The notes under the pieces: model-generated
The model's database searches: none
What the model was told of the DNA's origin: nothing
What the model saw: the letters and a program-made list of their open reading frames with translations, nothing else
Part shown: piece after piece, positions 7,955 to 17,590 of the stretch
How positions within the stretch are numbered: the first letter of the stretch is position 1
Layout of the letters: each line of letters begins with the position of its first letter
Assembly (NCBI GenBank): GCA_030426905.1
Contig: JAUHXQ010000001.1
Location: 248,001 to 312,000 of the forward strand
Direction of reading: 5' to 3'
DNA length: 64,000 nucleotides
Origin: Alphaproteobacteria bacterium
GTDB taxonomy: Bacteria; Pseudomonadota; Alphaproteobacteria; Rickettsiales; JABSSG01
Translations under genes and position numbers: made by a program

Positions 7955-9328
7955 CTATAATAATAGAACTGACGCTAACCCTAAGAAAATAAAAAACCCT
8001 AAAAAATCAGTTAAAAATGTTAGCAACACTCCAGAAGAAATTGCAGGATCTAACCCTAATTTATTTATTATTATTGGAATCATTCCTCCCCATAGGCCTG
8101 CCAATACAAAGTTAATTGTTACAGCTAATACAAAGATACCGCAAACATTTAGATCAGTATAAAGTAAAAATAAAATAGTGCCTCCTAACAAACCTAATAC
8201 CAAACCATTAAGAGCACATACAGCAACTTCTTTTGATACAACTTGAAGGATGTTAGATGAAATGATGTCTTTGTTAGCGATAGCTCGTACAGCAACTGTA
8301 ACACTTTGTGTTCCTGCATTGCCTCCCATAGATCCAACTATAGGCATTATAGCTGCTAAAATTACTAATTGTTCTATTTGGTCTCTAAATTTTGAAATTA
8401 CAATAGAAGTTAAACATGCTGTTAGTAAATTAAAAAATAACCAAGGAAATCTTTGTATAGCAGTTTTTAAGAAAGCAGAATAGAGGTCTGTGATATTAAC
8501 TCCTCCTAATTTCATTATATCTTCTTCTGCTTCTTCTTCAATAATATCAACCATTTGATCAAGATACACTACGCCTATCATTTGCTTCTGTTTGTTGACT
8601 ACAGGAGCAGAAGTAAGGTCGTAATGTCTAAATATATATGAGGCTTCTTCTTTATCCAGTGATGCATCTATATATTGTAAGGTAGGAGACATTATAGTTT
8701 TTACTTTAGTATTTTTTTTGCTTCTAATTAGTTTGCTGATATGCAAGCTGCCTATTGGGATGCTTTTCCGATCCAAAACAAAGATTTCATCATAATTTTC
8801 AGGTAAATTTTTATTTCCTACTAATTTTTCTAGTACTACACTTACAGTACTATTACCATCTACTGCTACATATTTATTTTGCATCAATGTTCCAATACTG
8901 TCTTTAGGGTAACTTAACCCTTTTAGTACAGAATTTCTTTTAGTTGCAGAGAAGTAAGAAAGTATCTCTATTTTTTCTGTATCATCGAAGTCATCAATTA
9001 GAGGTATTATGTCTTGTGTATCAAGTTTACCTACAAAAGAAGCAAAATTACGTTGTCCAAATATAGATTTAATTGATCTTAAAACATCAATTTCAAATTC
9101 TAGTAGAATTTCTGGATTTAAATTAGAGCCAGCTGTTTGAATAATTTTTTTTCTTTGCTCATAATTAGCAAATTTTATGTAATCTGCTAAATCAGCATAG
9201 TGGATATCAGTTACTATTTTGCTAAGTGACTTTTTGTCATTATTTTCAACGGCAAAGGTTATTTTTTGATTTAATTCATACCTAATTGTTTCTCTTTCAT
9301 TATCAGAAAAGGTTTTGGTAGTTGTCAT
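7955..9328 (-). CDS. mgtE: MgtE-family magnesium transporter
   Basis: MgtE is a gated inner-membrane magnesium channel. The product has the usual order: an N-terminal helical domain with repeated PEILLEFE / IIPLIDDFDDTEK-type segments (residues 40-130), two CBS domains (SPTLQYIDASLDKEEA and PVVNKQKQMIGVVYLDQMVDIIEEE), the connecting plug helix, and five membrane helices. The pore motif MPIVGSMGGNAGTQS is present. Start placed at ATG 9328 (MTTTKTF, 457 residues) because AAAGGG lies 6 bases upstream; a TTG at 9343 is less likely. No magnesium-responsive leader is visible upstream, where the tRNA-Leu gene lies close by. Confidence 0.95.
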   Translation of the reverse strand: MTTTKTFSDNERETIRYELNQKITFAVENNDKKSLSKIVTDIHYADLADYIKFANYEQRKKIIQTAGSNLNPEILLEFEIDVLRSIKSIFGQRNFASFVGKLDTQDIIPLIDDFDDTEKIEILSYFSATKRNSVLKGLSYPKDSIGTLMQNKYVAVDGNSTVSVVLEKLVGNKNLPENYDEIFVLDRKSIPIGSLHISKLIRSKKNTKVKTIMSPTLQYIDASLDKEEASYIFRHYDLTSAPVVNKQKQMIGVVYLDQMVDIIEEEAEEDIMKLGGVNITDLYSAFLKTAIQRFPWLFFNLLTACLTSIVISKFRDQIEQLVILAAIMPIVGSMGGNAGTQSVTVAVRAIANKDIISSNILQVVSKEVAVCALNGLVLGLLGGTILFLLYTDLNVCGIFVLAVTINFVLAGLWGGMIPIIINKLGLDPAISSGVLLTFLTDFLGFFIFLGLASVLLL

Positions 9329-9382
9329 AATATCCCTTTGCAAAAATTATGAGAAACTAAATTGGTAAATTAGAACATAATA

Positions 9383-9469
9383 TGGTGCGGTCGAGAAGAC
9401 TCGAACTTCCATTCTTTCTCAAGAACAGCACCCTCAATGCTGCGCGTCTACCAATTCCGCCACGACCGC
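9383..9469 (-). tRNA. tRNA-Leu (anticodon GAG)
   Basis: A full cloverleaf can be drawn. The acceptor stem GCGGTCG pairs with CGACCGC, with discriminator A and an encoded CCA. The D arm contains AATTGGTAGACGCG. The anticodon stem CAGCA/TGCTG encloses loop TTGAGGG with anticodon GAG. The long variable arm expected for leucine tRNA and a T arm with GTTCGAGTC follow. It is 87 bases with CCA and reads CTC/CTT codons. Confidence 0.95.
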
Positions 9470-9518
9470 AAAATTATACTATTTTTTATTAATAATTACA
9501 ACAGTATAAGCTTTTTTT

Positions 9519-10049
9519 TTAAGTTTCTTTTACTTTTTCTATAGAGTCAATTATTAATTGCTTTGCTTTCTCTACTCCTTCCCAGCCGTTAACTTTTACC
9601 CATTTACCCTCTTCCAAGCTTTTATAATTTTCAAAAAAATGTTTAATTTTATGAAGAATAATTTCAGGTAAATCTGTATATGATTTTATATCGGTATAGT
9701 AAGGATGTTCTTTTTCTATGGGAACTGCTAATATTTTTTCATCATTTCCTGCTTCATCTTCCATGATTAATACTCCTATAGGTCGAGCTCTTATTACACA
9801 CCCTGGGACTACAGGCATGTCTACTAGCACTAACACATCACAAGGATCACCGTCTCCAGCCTGGGTATTAGGAATGAAACCATAATTACAAGGATAATTC
9901 ATTGATACTTGCATAAATCTATCGACAAATAATGCCCCAGACTCCTTATCAAATTCATATTTTACCGGCGAAGATCCACCTGGAATTTCAATAACTACAT
10001 TTATTTCTTCAGGAGCATTGCTGCCAGGGCTAATTTTTCTTATATCCAT
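9519..10049 (-). CDS. ppa: Inorganic pyrophosphatase
   Basis: This soluble family I enzyme hydrolyses pyrophosphate to phosphate and so pulls forward nucleic acid and protein synthesis. The 176-residue product carries VVIEIPGGSSPVKYEFDKESG, RFMQVSMNYPCNYGFIPNT and the metal-binding signature DGDPCDVLVLV near residue 65, followed by IEKEHPYYTDI. Length is normal for bacterial family I enzymes. It is a single gene between tRNA-Leu and the PAP2 phosphatase, on the same strand. Confidence 0.97.
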   Translation of the reverse strand: MDIRKISPGSNAPEEINVVIEIPGGSSPVKYEFDKESGALFVDRFMQVSMNYPCNYGFIPNTQAGDGDPCDVLVLVDMPVVPGCVIRARPIGVLIMEDEAGNDEKILAVPIEKEHPYYTDIKSYTDLPEIILHKIKHFFENYKSLEEGKWVKVNGWEGVEKAKQLIIDSIEKVKET

Positions 10050-10133
10050 AATTCTTATTACTGAGATTTATAAACTATACACTTATTATCATACATCTAT
10101 ACTAAAAAAAAGATTATATATTATAAATTATGG

Positions 10134-10613
10134 TTAAAAGTCGATTTTTATCCCTACTCCATTATTGGTAGGAATAAAATTATCTTGATACTTACTAGTA
10201 AATATACAGCTTGCAGCAATTCCTATCAGAGCGCCGACAACTACATCATGAACAAAATGTCTTCTAGCTTCTATTCTGCTTAGTCCTACAAAGCTTGCAA
10301 GCAAAGTTGAGGGTACTCCAAATTCAGGTCCGTATCTCTTCCACATATAAGTTGATGATACAAAAGAAATAGCAGTATGACCACTCGGAAAAGAATGTCT
10401 TCCTCCATCAGGTCTTTTAGCATTTACAATGTATTTTAACTCATAAACTAGGGAGGTGCTTGTAAGGCCAGAATATAACAATTGTTTGGCGCCAGTATAA
10501 TCTCTTTTAGATACAGAATAAAGTCCAGCAAAAGTGGGTAAAATAATTTGAATTATATCACCTGCTCTCTCTAAGGTTTTAGTTGCAAAACTATTCTTAG
10601 CGATAAAGAGCAT
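10134..10613 (-). CDS. PAP2-family membrane phosphatase
   Basis: PAP2 enzymes remove phosphate from lipid phosphates such as phosphatidic acid, undecaprenyl pyrophosphate or lipid A. All three motifs are present: KYIVNAKRPDGG (K-x6-RP), PSGH and SRIEARRHFVHD (SR-x5-H, then D), with hydrophobic segments between. At 159 residues it is short, with fewer N-terminal helices than E. coli PgpB. The context gives no substrate. Given the LPS genes elsewhere in the window, envelope lipid recycling is plausible, but this is an inference. Confidence 0.85.
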   Translation of the reverse strand: MLFIAKNSFATKTLERAGDIIQIILPTFAGLYSVSKRDYTGAKQLLYSGLTSTSLVYELKYIVNAKRPDGGRHSFPSGHTAISFVSSTYMWKRYGPEFGVPSTLLASFVGLSRIEARRHFVHDVVVGALIGIAASCIFTSKYQDNFIPTNNGVGIKIDF

Positions 10614-10835
10614 TATAATTATTATCCAAATATTTATTTTTTTATTGTTTAATATTTTTTAATATACTTAGTTTCTTTTTGTATTATTAGCATACAAACT
10701 AGATCAACGGAAGAGAAAAAAACTAGGAAGGAGCTAGGTGATTCATAAATTATAGTGCTCAATTATTTTAATAAAATTAATTGACAATCTCAATTTATAG
10801 TTAATATTTAATATTGAACTTTAAGATTTATCTTC

Positions 10836-13800
10836 GTGAGTAGTAATCCTAAAAATATATTAAATTATTGGGCAGCTGTTGAAAAGATTACTCCGTTTGA
10901 AATAGAGTCAAGTAAAAAATTTAGTTATGTACGAACTTCAGACGATATTCCATGGTTAAATAGAGGGCATTTTAAGCATAAAAAAACAGAAAAATACACT
11001 TGGGTATATACAGTGTATTTAGGCGTTCTACCTATTAGCTATATTACTAAGCAAGTAAACAAATTACTTAACGATGACAAAGGCAATTATGATTTAAAGG
11101 AGTCAAACGCCGTTTCATGTATTGCTCGTTTTCTAGTTAACTTCGAGGGCAAACCTATAGCTGGTACTTTTGAACTTCCAGGCTATTACACAGGAATTTC
11201 TAATCTAGCAAAATATGGCATAAAGGATAAAGAATGGTTAAATAAACAAAGTATGTTGGAATACAAAGTAACATGTGTTTTTCATAATTTTTATAAGCGT
11301 ATTAATCAAGAGCACTATGATGATCCTGTAACTCTTCAAGACTTAGAGAAATTATTACAAGACTGTATAGAGGTTTCCTATTGGCCAAATAATGAGGACA
11401 AGAAATGTTTTAAAAATACAGCTGTTATATACTCTAATAATGTTCTAATACCTAGAGCTGATGAAAATGGTAATATACCAGAAGCTTTAGATGATAGTAC
11501 TTCTATTATAAATAGTTTTTTTATCGAAGATCTTAAATATATAAATAAAAAGATTAACCTTAATAAGCCTTCAGAAAATAATATCGGGAGAGGTTTAAAA
11601 GAATATTTAGGTATTAACCTAAAAAGCGAAGTAAAAGAAGATCTGAGTAAAGAAAAAAAGTATACAAAGAAATATACTTCTCCTGATATGTTGCCTCCTG
11701 CTAGGTGGCCAGGTAAAGGTAATTATCCTTTGTATTTAGCACAGCAATTGGGAGTAAATCTTGCGCTTGATAAAACAGAGGGAATTTTTTCTATTAATGG
11801 TCCACCGGGAACTGGGAAAACTACTTTATTTAGAGATATAATAAGTAATATTATTACTAAAAGAGCAATGGTGCTAGCAAAGTTAAATTCTCCAAACGAT
11901 GCTTATAAAAATCCAACATTGACTAAAGTAGGAAACGTTACATATAAGTCGTGGCATTTAATAGATGAGCTACTAGGTCATGAGATTTTTGTTGCTAGTT
12001 CTAATAATGGTGCGGTTGAAAATATTTCAAAAGAAATACCAAAAAAAGATGCAGTAGATAGTTGTTGGGATTTAGATTTCTTTTCAGAAGTTGCATCACA
12101 TGCAATAGGGGAAGAATGTTGGGGGCTTGGAGCAGCACCTTTAGGAAATAAAAAAAATAGGAGCAGCTTTTTTTTTAGATTTTGGAGCAGTAGACCCATA
12201 AACGAAGGTGATCTAAATATTGGATTAAAATATCTTTTAGGAAAATTAAAATCGGAGAAAAAATTAGAAAATTGGGAAGGTGCGGTAGATAAATTTCAAT
12301 CTAGCTTAAGATATTTTGAAAAATATCAAAATGATTTATCAAAATTAGATACATTACTAAATAAATCTTCGGACTATTTAGAAAAAATAGATACTCTTAA
12401 ATTAAAAATAACGCAAAGAGAAGAATCAGTCCTGTCTATACTTCAGGAAACAGAGAAAATAGCAAAACAGTCAGAGAGTTTAAATTTAAAAATTGAACGA
12501 CAAAAATCTTTGATTTCTGATTTTAAGTTATCTAGTTTTTCGTGGTTTGAGAAATTAAAAGCATTTTTTAATTTGAGTAATGAATTTTCTACATGGAAGA
12601 AAAAATATAATGTCGCAGTTTATGAAATACAATCATTATATAGCGAGTTAGATAAAATATCATTATCTATGGGTGATAAAAATGCTGCAATTGAGAAGCA
12701 AAAAACTCTTATAAATCGATATAAAAGCGAAAGGGAGAGAATAAAAAAAGAAAGAGAAACAGCTTTGTATCATGCTAAGGAGTTTAAAGAGAAAATGCAT
12801 AATAACTATCCTGATGCGCAATTTTGGGAGAAGCCAGATCAAGAGTTACACATGCTTACACCGTGGTTATTTGATGAGTTACATAGAATTAGAGCTGAAG
12901 TTTTTATTAATGCTATCAATTTACACAAAGCCTTTATTTATGCTTCCTCGGAAAATTTAATGAATAATCTAGTATGTATGAATTTCATTATGCAGTCTTC
13001 TATGATTTCAGAAATGCTTCCTTATCTATCTTCAATATGGGCAAGTTTTTTCTTAGTTGTACCTGTTGCTTCAACAACTTTTGCTTCTTTTGCAAATTTA
13101 TGTAATGGCTTAAGTGAAGAGAATATTGGATGGTTATTGATAGATGAGGCAGGACAAGCTTCTCCTCAAGCAGCGGTTGGAGCAATATGGAGATCTAAAC
13201 GCACTATAGTAGTAGGAGACCCATTACAAATTAAGCCAGTAGTTACTATTCCAAGGGCACTAAATAAAGCATTGCTAAATTTTTATCAGGTTTCAGCTGA
13301 ATGGGATAGTTTTGAAGAGTCTGTACAAACACTTTCTGATCGTATAAATAAATACGGGACTTATATTGGGAAAAATGAAACAAGAAGATGGATAGGATGC
13401 CCTTTAAGAGTTCATAGAAGATGTAACGATCCTATGTTTAGCATTGCGAATGGTATTGCTTATGATAATCTTATGATACAAGCTACCCAAAACAAAAAAT
13501 CAGTAATTGAAGAAATATTTCCAGAAAGCATTTGGATTGATGTTGCAAGTACTAAATCTGATGGTAACTGGATTATAGAAGAGGGTAAAATAGTAGTAAA
13601 AATTCTTAAAAGGATAATATTACATACAAAGTCGTTACCTTTGTTATATATTATCTCACCTTATAAAAAAGTATCACTAGAGATGAGAAAAACCTTGAAA
13701 TATATAGACTGGCAAGAGTTTATTTGTGAATTAAATACCAATCAATATTATAGTTGGATTAACAAATCTGTAGGAACTATACACACTTTTCAGGGCAAAC

Positions 13801-14033
13801 AAGCTGAAGCTGTGATACTACTGCTAGGTGGTAATCCTAATCTTCCTGGATCTATTGATTGGGCTGCAAGAGAACCAAATATATTGAATGTAGGTGTTAC
13901 GCGTGCAAAGAATCTTCTCATTGTTGTTGGTAATCATGCAAGGTGGTCGCAAAGACCCTATTTTCAAGATTTGAGTTATAAAGTAAAAAAATGTTATCAT
14001 GACACTGTTTTTACTGAGAAGAGTGTATTATAG
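10836..14033 (+). CDS. Large superfamily 1 (UPF1/DNA2-like) helicase with coiled-coil insert
   Basis: The 1065-residue protein has a 300-residue N-terminal region of unknown fold and then a split helicase core. Walker A is GPPGTGKTT (about residues 322-330), motif II is DEAGQASPQAA (about 768), motif III is VVGDPLQIKPV, and the C-terminal lobe carries GTIHTFQGKQAEAV (about 980) and NVGVTRAKNLL (about 1020). Residues 500-660, between motifs Ia and II, are coiled coil. The start is GTG at 10836. No nuclease domain or partner gene is visible. Such stand-alone helicases occur in phage-defence islands, but nothing next to it proves that role. It converges with radA. Confidence 0.8.
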   Translation: MSSNPKNILNYWAAVEKITPFEIESSKKFSYVRTSDDIPWLNRGHFKHKKTEKYTWVYTVYLGVLPISYITKQVNKLLNDDKGNYDLKESNAVSCIARFLVNFEGKPIAGTFELPGYYTGISNLAKYGIKDKEWLNKQSMLEYKVTCVFHNFYKRINQEHYDDPVTLQDLEKLLQDCIEVSYWPNNEDKKCFKNTAVIYSNNVLIPRADENGNIPEALDDSTSIINSFFIEDLKYINKKINLNKPSENNIGRGLKEYLGINLKSEVKEDLSKEKKYTKKYTSPDMLPPARWPGKGNYPLYLAQQLGVNLALDKTEGIFSINGPPGTGKTTLFRDIISNIITKRAMVLAKLNSPNDAYKNPTLTKVGNVTYKSWHLIDELLGHEIFVASSNNGAVENISKEIPKKDAVDSCWDLDFFSEVASHAIGEECWGLGAAPLGNKKNRSSFFFRFWSSRPINEGDLNIGLKYLLGKLKSEKKLENWEGAVDKFQSSLRYFEKYQNDLSKLDTLLNKSSDYLEKIDTLKLKITQREESVLSILQETEKIAKQSESLNLKIERQKSLISDFKLSSFSWFEKLKAFFNLSNEFSTWKKKYNVAVYEIQSLYSELDKISLSMGDKNAAIEKQKTLINRYKSERERIKKERETALYHAKEFKEKMHNNYPDAQFWEKPDQELHMLTPWLFDELHRIRAEVFINAINLHKAFIYASSENLMNNLVCMNFIMQSSMISEMLPYLSSIWASFFLVVPVASTTFASFANLCNGLSEENIGWLLIDEAGQASPQAAVGAIWRSKRTIVVGDPLQIKPVVTIPRALNKALLNFYQVSAEWDSFEESVQTLSDRINKYGTYIGKNETRRWIGCPLRVHRRCNDPMFSIANGIAYDNLMIQATQNKKSVIEEIFPESIWIDVASTKSDGNWIIEEGKIVVKILKRIILHTKSLPLLYIISPYKKVSLEMRKTLKYIDWQEFICELNTNQYYSWINKSVGTIHTFQGKQAEAVILLLGGNPNLPGSIDWAAREPNILNVGVTRAKNLLIVVGNHARWSQRPYFQDLSYKVKKCYHDTVFTEKSVL

Positions 14034-14048
14034 ATTATTAAAATAGAG

Positions 14049-14064
14049 GTTTGAGCAATCAAAC
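14049..14064. terminator. Hairpin between convergent helicase and radA genes
   Basis: A 6-bp perfect stem, GTTTGA pairing with TCAAAC around a GCAA tetraloop, sits in the 30-base gap between the two convergent genes. There is no long T run on either side, so it may only be a weak bidirectional terminator. Confidence 0.35.
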
Positions 14065-15446
14065 TAAGCTGTGTTATCATTAGTTTGTAATTCGGCAAAA
14101 ATACTTTGCAGTTGTTTTACGTGGTGTACTTCAGTAATATTTAAAAAAGATAATTCTTTATTAAGCTTGCTTCCTCCAGGAATTATAGCATTGCTAAAGC
14201 CAAGTTTCGATGCTTCTTTTAACCTAGTATTGATATTGTTTACTCTTCTTATTTCACCTGATAATCCTATTTCTCCACAAACTATCATATCATTTTTACA
14301 AGGTTTATTGTACATTGCAGAAATTAAAGAGCAAACCACAGCTAAATCTGCAGCTGGCTCTATTACTTTTAGACCTCCAACTACATTCAAATATACTTCG
14401 TAGCTGTGTAAATTTAGCCCATATCGAGTTGCAAGTACCGCAATCATCATTGATAGTCTGTTTAAATCCCACCCTACTACTGCCCTTCTTGGAGCTACCA
14501 TATGCGAAGGAGAAACTAATGCTTGAATTTCTATCAACAATGGTCTGGTTCCTTCGACGCTTGTGAAAATAGTGGAGCCACTAATGCTGGCTTTTCTTTC
14601 GGCGATAAATAAAGATGAAGGATTTGTAACCTCTACAAGTCCTTGCTCTGACATTTCAAATATACCAATTTCATTGATGTTACCGAATCTATTTTTTACT
14701 GCTCTTAAGATACGAAAATTATTACCTTTATCACCTTCAAAGTATAATACTGTATCTACCATATGCTCTAATAATTTTGGTCCTGCAATTTGTCCATCTT
14801 TGGTCACGTGACCTACTATTATAATTGCCATGCCTTTTCTTTTAGCAAGAGAAATAAGCTCATGAGCAGCAGCTCTAACTTGCGATACGGTACCGGGTGC
14901 TGATGGAATATCTGGTATAAAGACTGTTTGTATAGAATCAATAACAACCATTTCTATTTTTTCATTAGAGTTTTCTATAGTAGCGATGATATCGTTAACA
15001 TTGGTAGTTGTTAAAACTTTAATTGGTGAGTTATCTAATTCTAAGCGCGATGCATGAATACGCATTTGTTCAACTGATTCCTCACCACTAACATAAGCAC
15101 ATCCTATTTTTGCAGTTGCCATGTATGCGGCTAATTGTAATAAGAGAGTAGACTTACCAATTCCTGGGTTTCCTCCTATTAAAACAGCTGATCCTGCTAC
15201 TAACCCTCCGCCTAGAACTCTATTTAACTCTGTAATGGTAGTATCAACTCTAGCTTGGCTGGTAGTACAAGAAGTTAAGTTAGCAAATTTAACTTTATTT
15301 CCTTTTACCTTAGTAGAAGTATATTTATTATTTATTGTTTCTATTTCAATAGTATTCCATGAACTGCATTCATTGCATTTACCTAACCATTTTTGGTATT
15401 CTGCTCCACAGTTTTGACATATATAAGTTAAATTTTTACTAGCCAT
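14064..15446 (-). CDS. radA: DNA repair protein RadA
   Basis: RadA is a RecA-like, DnaB-type ATPase that drives branch migration in recombinational repair. The N-terminal zinc finger is intact (Cys10, Cys13, Cys24, Cys27). Walker A is GGNPGIGKSTLLLQLA, the RadA-specific KNRFG motif appears as RAVKNRFGN, and the C-terminal Lon-protease-like domain is present (VGGLKVIEPAADLAVVCSLISA). At 460 residues it is family-typical. The region's many open frames on the opposite strand are shadows of this gene. Confidence 0.96.
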   Translation of the reverse strand: MASKNLTYICQNCGAEYQKWLGKCNECSSWNTIEIETINNKYTSTKVKGNKVKFANLTSCTTSQARVDTTITELNRVLGGGLVAGSAVLIGGNPGIGKSTLLLQLAAYMATAKIGCAYVSGEESVEQMRIHASRLELDNSPIKVLTTTNVNDIIATIENSNEKIEMVVIDSIQTVFIPDIPSAPGTVSQVRAAAHELISLAKRKGMAIIIVGHVTKDGQIAGPKLLEHMVDTVLYFEGDKGNNFRILRAVKNRFGNINEIGIFEMSEQGLVEVTNPSSLFIAERKASISGSTIFTSVEGTRPLLIEIQALVSPSHMVAPRRAVVGWDLNRLSMMIAVLATRYGLNLHSYEVYLNVVGGLKVIEPAADLAVVCSLISAMYNKPCKNDMIVCGEIGLSGEIRRVNNINTRLKEASKLGFSNAIIPGGSKLNKELSFLNITEVHHVKQLQSIFAELQTNDNTA

Positions 15447-15495
15447 AGCTCATCTTCATTGCTAAAATAATATCAGGTAATGATACGAGGTCATT

Positions 15496-16287
15496 ATGCA
15501 TGTATTCAAATTAAATATAAAGAGAATTTTCTTTATATGTGCAGTTTTTCTTTTAATTTCCTGCGATAATAATAAGCAAATTAAGTTATGTTCGGATGAT
15601 TTGTTAGATGAATTAATAAGAGCAAAATATGTTGATGATCGTGAAGTAAAAAAGATATGGGAGAAAATTAGAGAAAACAGATATGTAAATGAGTCAGGTA
15701 AAGACTTAGAAGTGCGCACTAAATTTGTTAAGATGCAATTTCTATTCGAATCTACGCTATCTTCTATGATAAAGTATGGCATGGTTAAAAATGCTATGAT
15801 TATTACTCATACATCTTATCCATCTACTCCATTAAGAACTGATGGAATAAATGCTAGTATGTTGACTCCAAAAGAAACAATTATAGACCCAGAGACATTA
15901 AACACTATAGTGATGAGGCACAAATCACTGCATGATTATTTAAATCGCGAAGGAAAGCTTTATGCTGTATATAAAAAACCTAAAAAGGAAGAAGATATTC
16001 CGGGATTTAATATCTATAAACAAAATTTAGGTAAATATTATAAGAATTTGTTTGACGTTCCTGTTAATGATTTTGATGATCAATATCAAGGAGCTAGCTA
16101 CTTAGTAGAATGTAATAACGGAGAAACAATTTTATTTTCTATCAGTGGCGCACAAGTACATGATATAAAAAATAATAACTGGACCATATATTATGGTAGT
16201 ATACGTAGCCAAGAAGTATATGGTCATTATAAGGCTTTACAAAATTTGTATAGTAAATATGGATTAGATTTTGATTTTAAAGTATAA
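15496..16287 (+). CDS. Putative lipoprotein, unknown function
   Basis: The 263-residue product has a basic N-terminus, a hydrophobic stretch and a lipobox, LLISC (Cys at about residue 23), so export and lipid anchoring are likely. The rest is soluble and mixed alpha/beta, with no motif I recognise; segments such as YLVECNNGETILFSISGAQ and WTIYYGSIRSQEVYGHY look like a compact C-terminal domain. It diverges from radA by a 49-base gap. Its stop codon abuts the end of the convergent gene downstream. Function unknown. Confidence 0.65.
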   Translation: MHVFKLNIKRIFFICAVFLLISCDNNKQIKLCSDDLLDELIRAKYVDDREVKKIWEKIRENRYVNESGKDLEVRTKFVKMQFLFESTLSSMIKYGMVKNAMIITHTSYPSTPLRTDGINASMLTPKETIIDPETLNTIVMRHKSLHDYLNREGKLYAVYKKPKKEEDIPGFNIYKQNLGKYYKNLFDVPVNDFDDQYQGASYLVECNNGETILFSISGAQVHDIKNNNWTIYYGSIRSQEVYGHYKALQNLYSKYGLDFDFKV

Positions 16288-17583
16288 TTATGACTGCTCT
16301 GCTTTATTTGGAATACAAAAATCGATCATTATATCGTCCTGATAAAATGTATAATTACTATCAGTTATCATAGTAAAACACACACCTCCTTTGACATCTT
16401 TTGCAAATAATCCTTCGAAATTATCACTTAGTGATAATTTATTTGTCTTAGATACGGTAGAAAAAGCTATTTCTTCCCCAGTTAAAATAAGCTTAGGATT
16501 TTTATAGTGTTTCTTAATTTGCTCTGCAGAAATAAATTTTATACTTACCTTACTCATGCCTCCAAAAAAGATAACATTTCTAGGTTGGTATTTAGTTTCT
16601 AATATCCATATTCCTGCAGAAGTGCTTGACATACTTTTGACGCTAAAACCTGGTGAGGTTTTATAATAAAATGGCTTATTATTTTTACTAAATGTATAGT
16701 AAGTATCTTTTTTGACATAAGGTATCTGTAATCCAGAATGGATTCCTTCTTTATTTTGTTTTTCAGGCAAAACAATAATAGATTTTTTCCATGAAGTGAA
16801 TGCCTCTATCCCTTTATCTAGTGATAGGCTAGCACTAAAATCTTTTGGGAATAAAAAAATTTGGGGAGAATGATTTTCCAGATTGCACTGAGGATAAATA
16901 TGAATTTTATGATTACCTACTAAATGTATATCTTGTTCAAAAGAGATCATACAATCTTCACCTACGAGCTCTATATCCTCAGGATCTGAATCTGCTGGAA
17001 CCAAACAAGTATCACTTTCACATTGCTCTCTTAAGTTTTTAGGAGAAATTTTTTTGTAACGTGTTCCTTTTATAAGGCTGCTTACAGTATTACCTTTATT
17101 GTCTTTTTTTAAATAAAATCCACTGTCAGATATAATAATAGTTTCAGATTCTTTTTTTATTATGCCTGAAAAACCTCCCCAGTTTAAAGTACTTTTAGAG
17201 TTTAGAGTACTTAAAAATCTTATTTTTAAACCATAATAATTTTTAGGAATAATATGGAAGGAATTTAAATCATACATGCTGTATTTATCAATATTTGTCA
17301 TTATTGATAAATTAGGTTCAGGAGAGAAATAAAAATCATTAATGGTTTTACAAAAAGAAAACTGGGTATCTAGATATTTACGTGTCAAAATACACGTAAG
17401 TTTTGCTAAATTCTTGGGTAAGTAACTTTTTCTGCTATAAGCAAGCTTAGCAAAATTAATACTTTTCTTTATGTTAGGTAAAATATAAATGCTACTATCT
17501 TTTTTACTTTGAGTAAAAATATATAAGGTAAAGATGCCTAAAGATATTGTAATAACTAAAGCGGTAAAAAGTTTTTTACTCAT
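16288..17583 (-). CDS. Unidentified exported protein with one N-terminal membrane segment
   Basis: The 431-residue product begins with MSKKLFTALVITISLGIFTLY, a signal-anchor or uncleaved signal sequence, and continues as a largely beta-rich extracytoplasmic domain with scattered cysteines. I see no catalytic motif or known domain. The gene ends 7 bases before the next-gene boundary on the 5' side: the LysM lipoprotein gene lies directly upstream on the same strand (stop at 17591), so the two may be co-transcribed with the NDUFA9-like gene. A role in the envelope is an inference from location only. Confidence 0.6.
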   Translation of the reverse strand: MSKKLFTALVITISLGIFTLYIFTQSKKDSSIYILPNIKKSINFAKLAYSRKSYLPKNLAKLTCILTRKYLDTQFSFCKTINDFYFSPEPNLSIMTNIDKYSMYDLNSFHIIPKNYYGLKIRFLSTLNSKSTLNWGGFSGIIKKESETIIISDSGFYLKKDNKGNTVSSLIKGTRYKKISPKNLREQCESDTCLVPADSDPEDIELVGEDCMISFEQDIHLVGNHKIHIYPQCNLENHSPQIFLFPKDFSASLSLDKGIEAFTSWKKSIIVLPEKQNKEGIHSGLQIPYVKKDTYYTFSKNNKPFYYKTSPGFSVKSMSSTSAGIWILETKYQPRNVIFFGGMSKVSIKFISAEQIKKHYKNPKLILTGEEIAFSTVSKTNKLSLSDNFEGLFAKDVKGGVCFTMITDSNYTFYQDDIMIDFCIPNKAEQS

Positions 17584-17590
17584 AATTAAG

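Noticed and set aside
14071-15417. Several open frames on the plus strand opposite radA
   Set aside because: They are antisense shadows of radA with no ribosome sites and no protein-like motifs.
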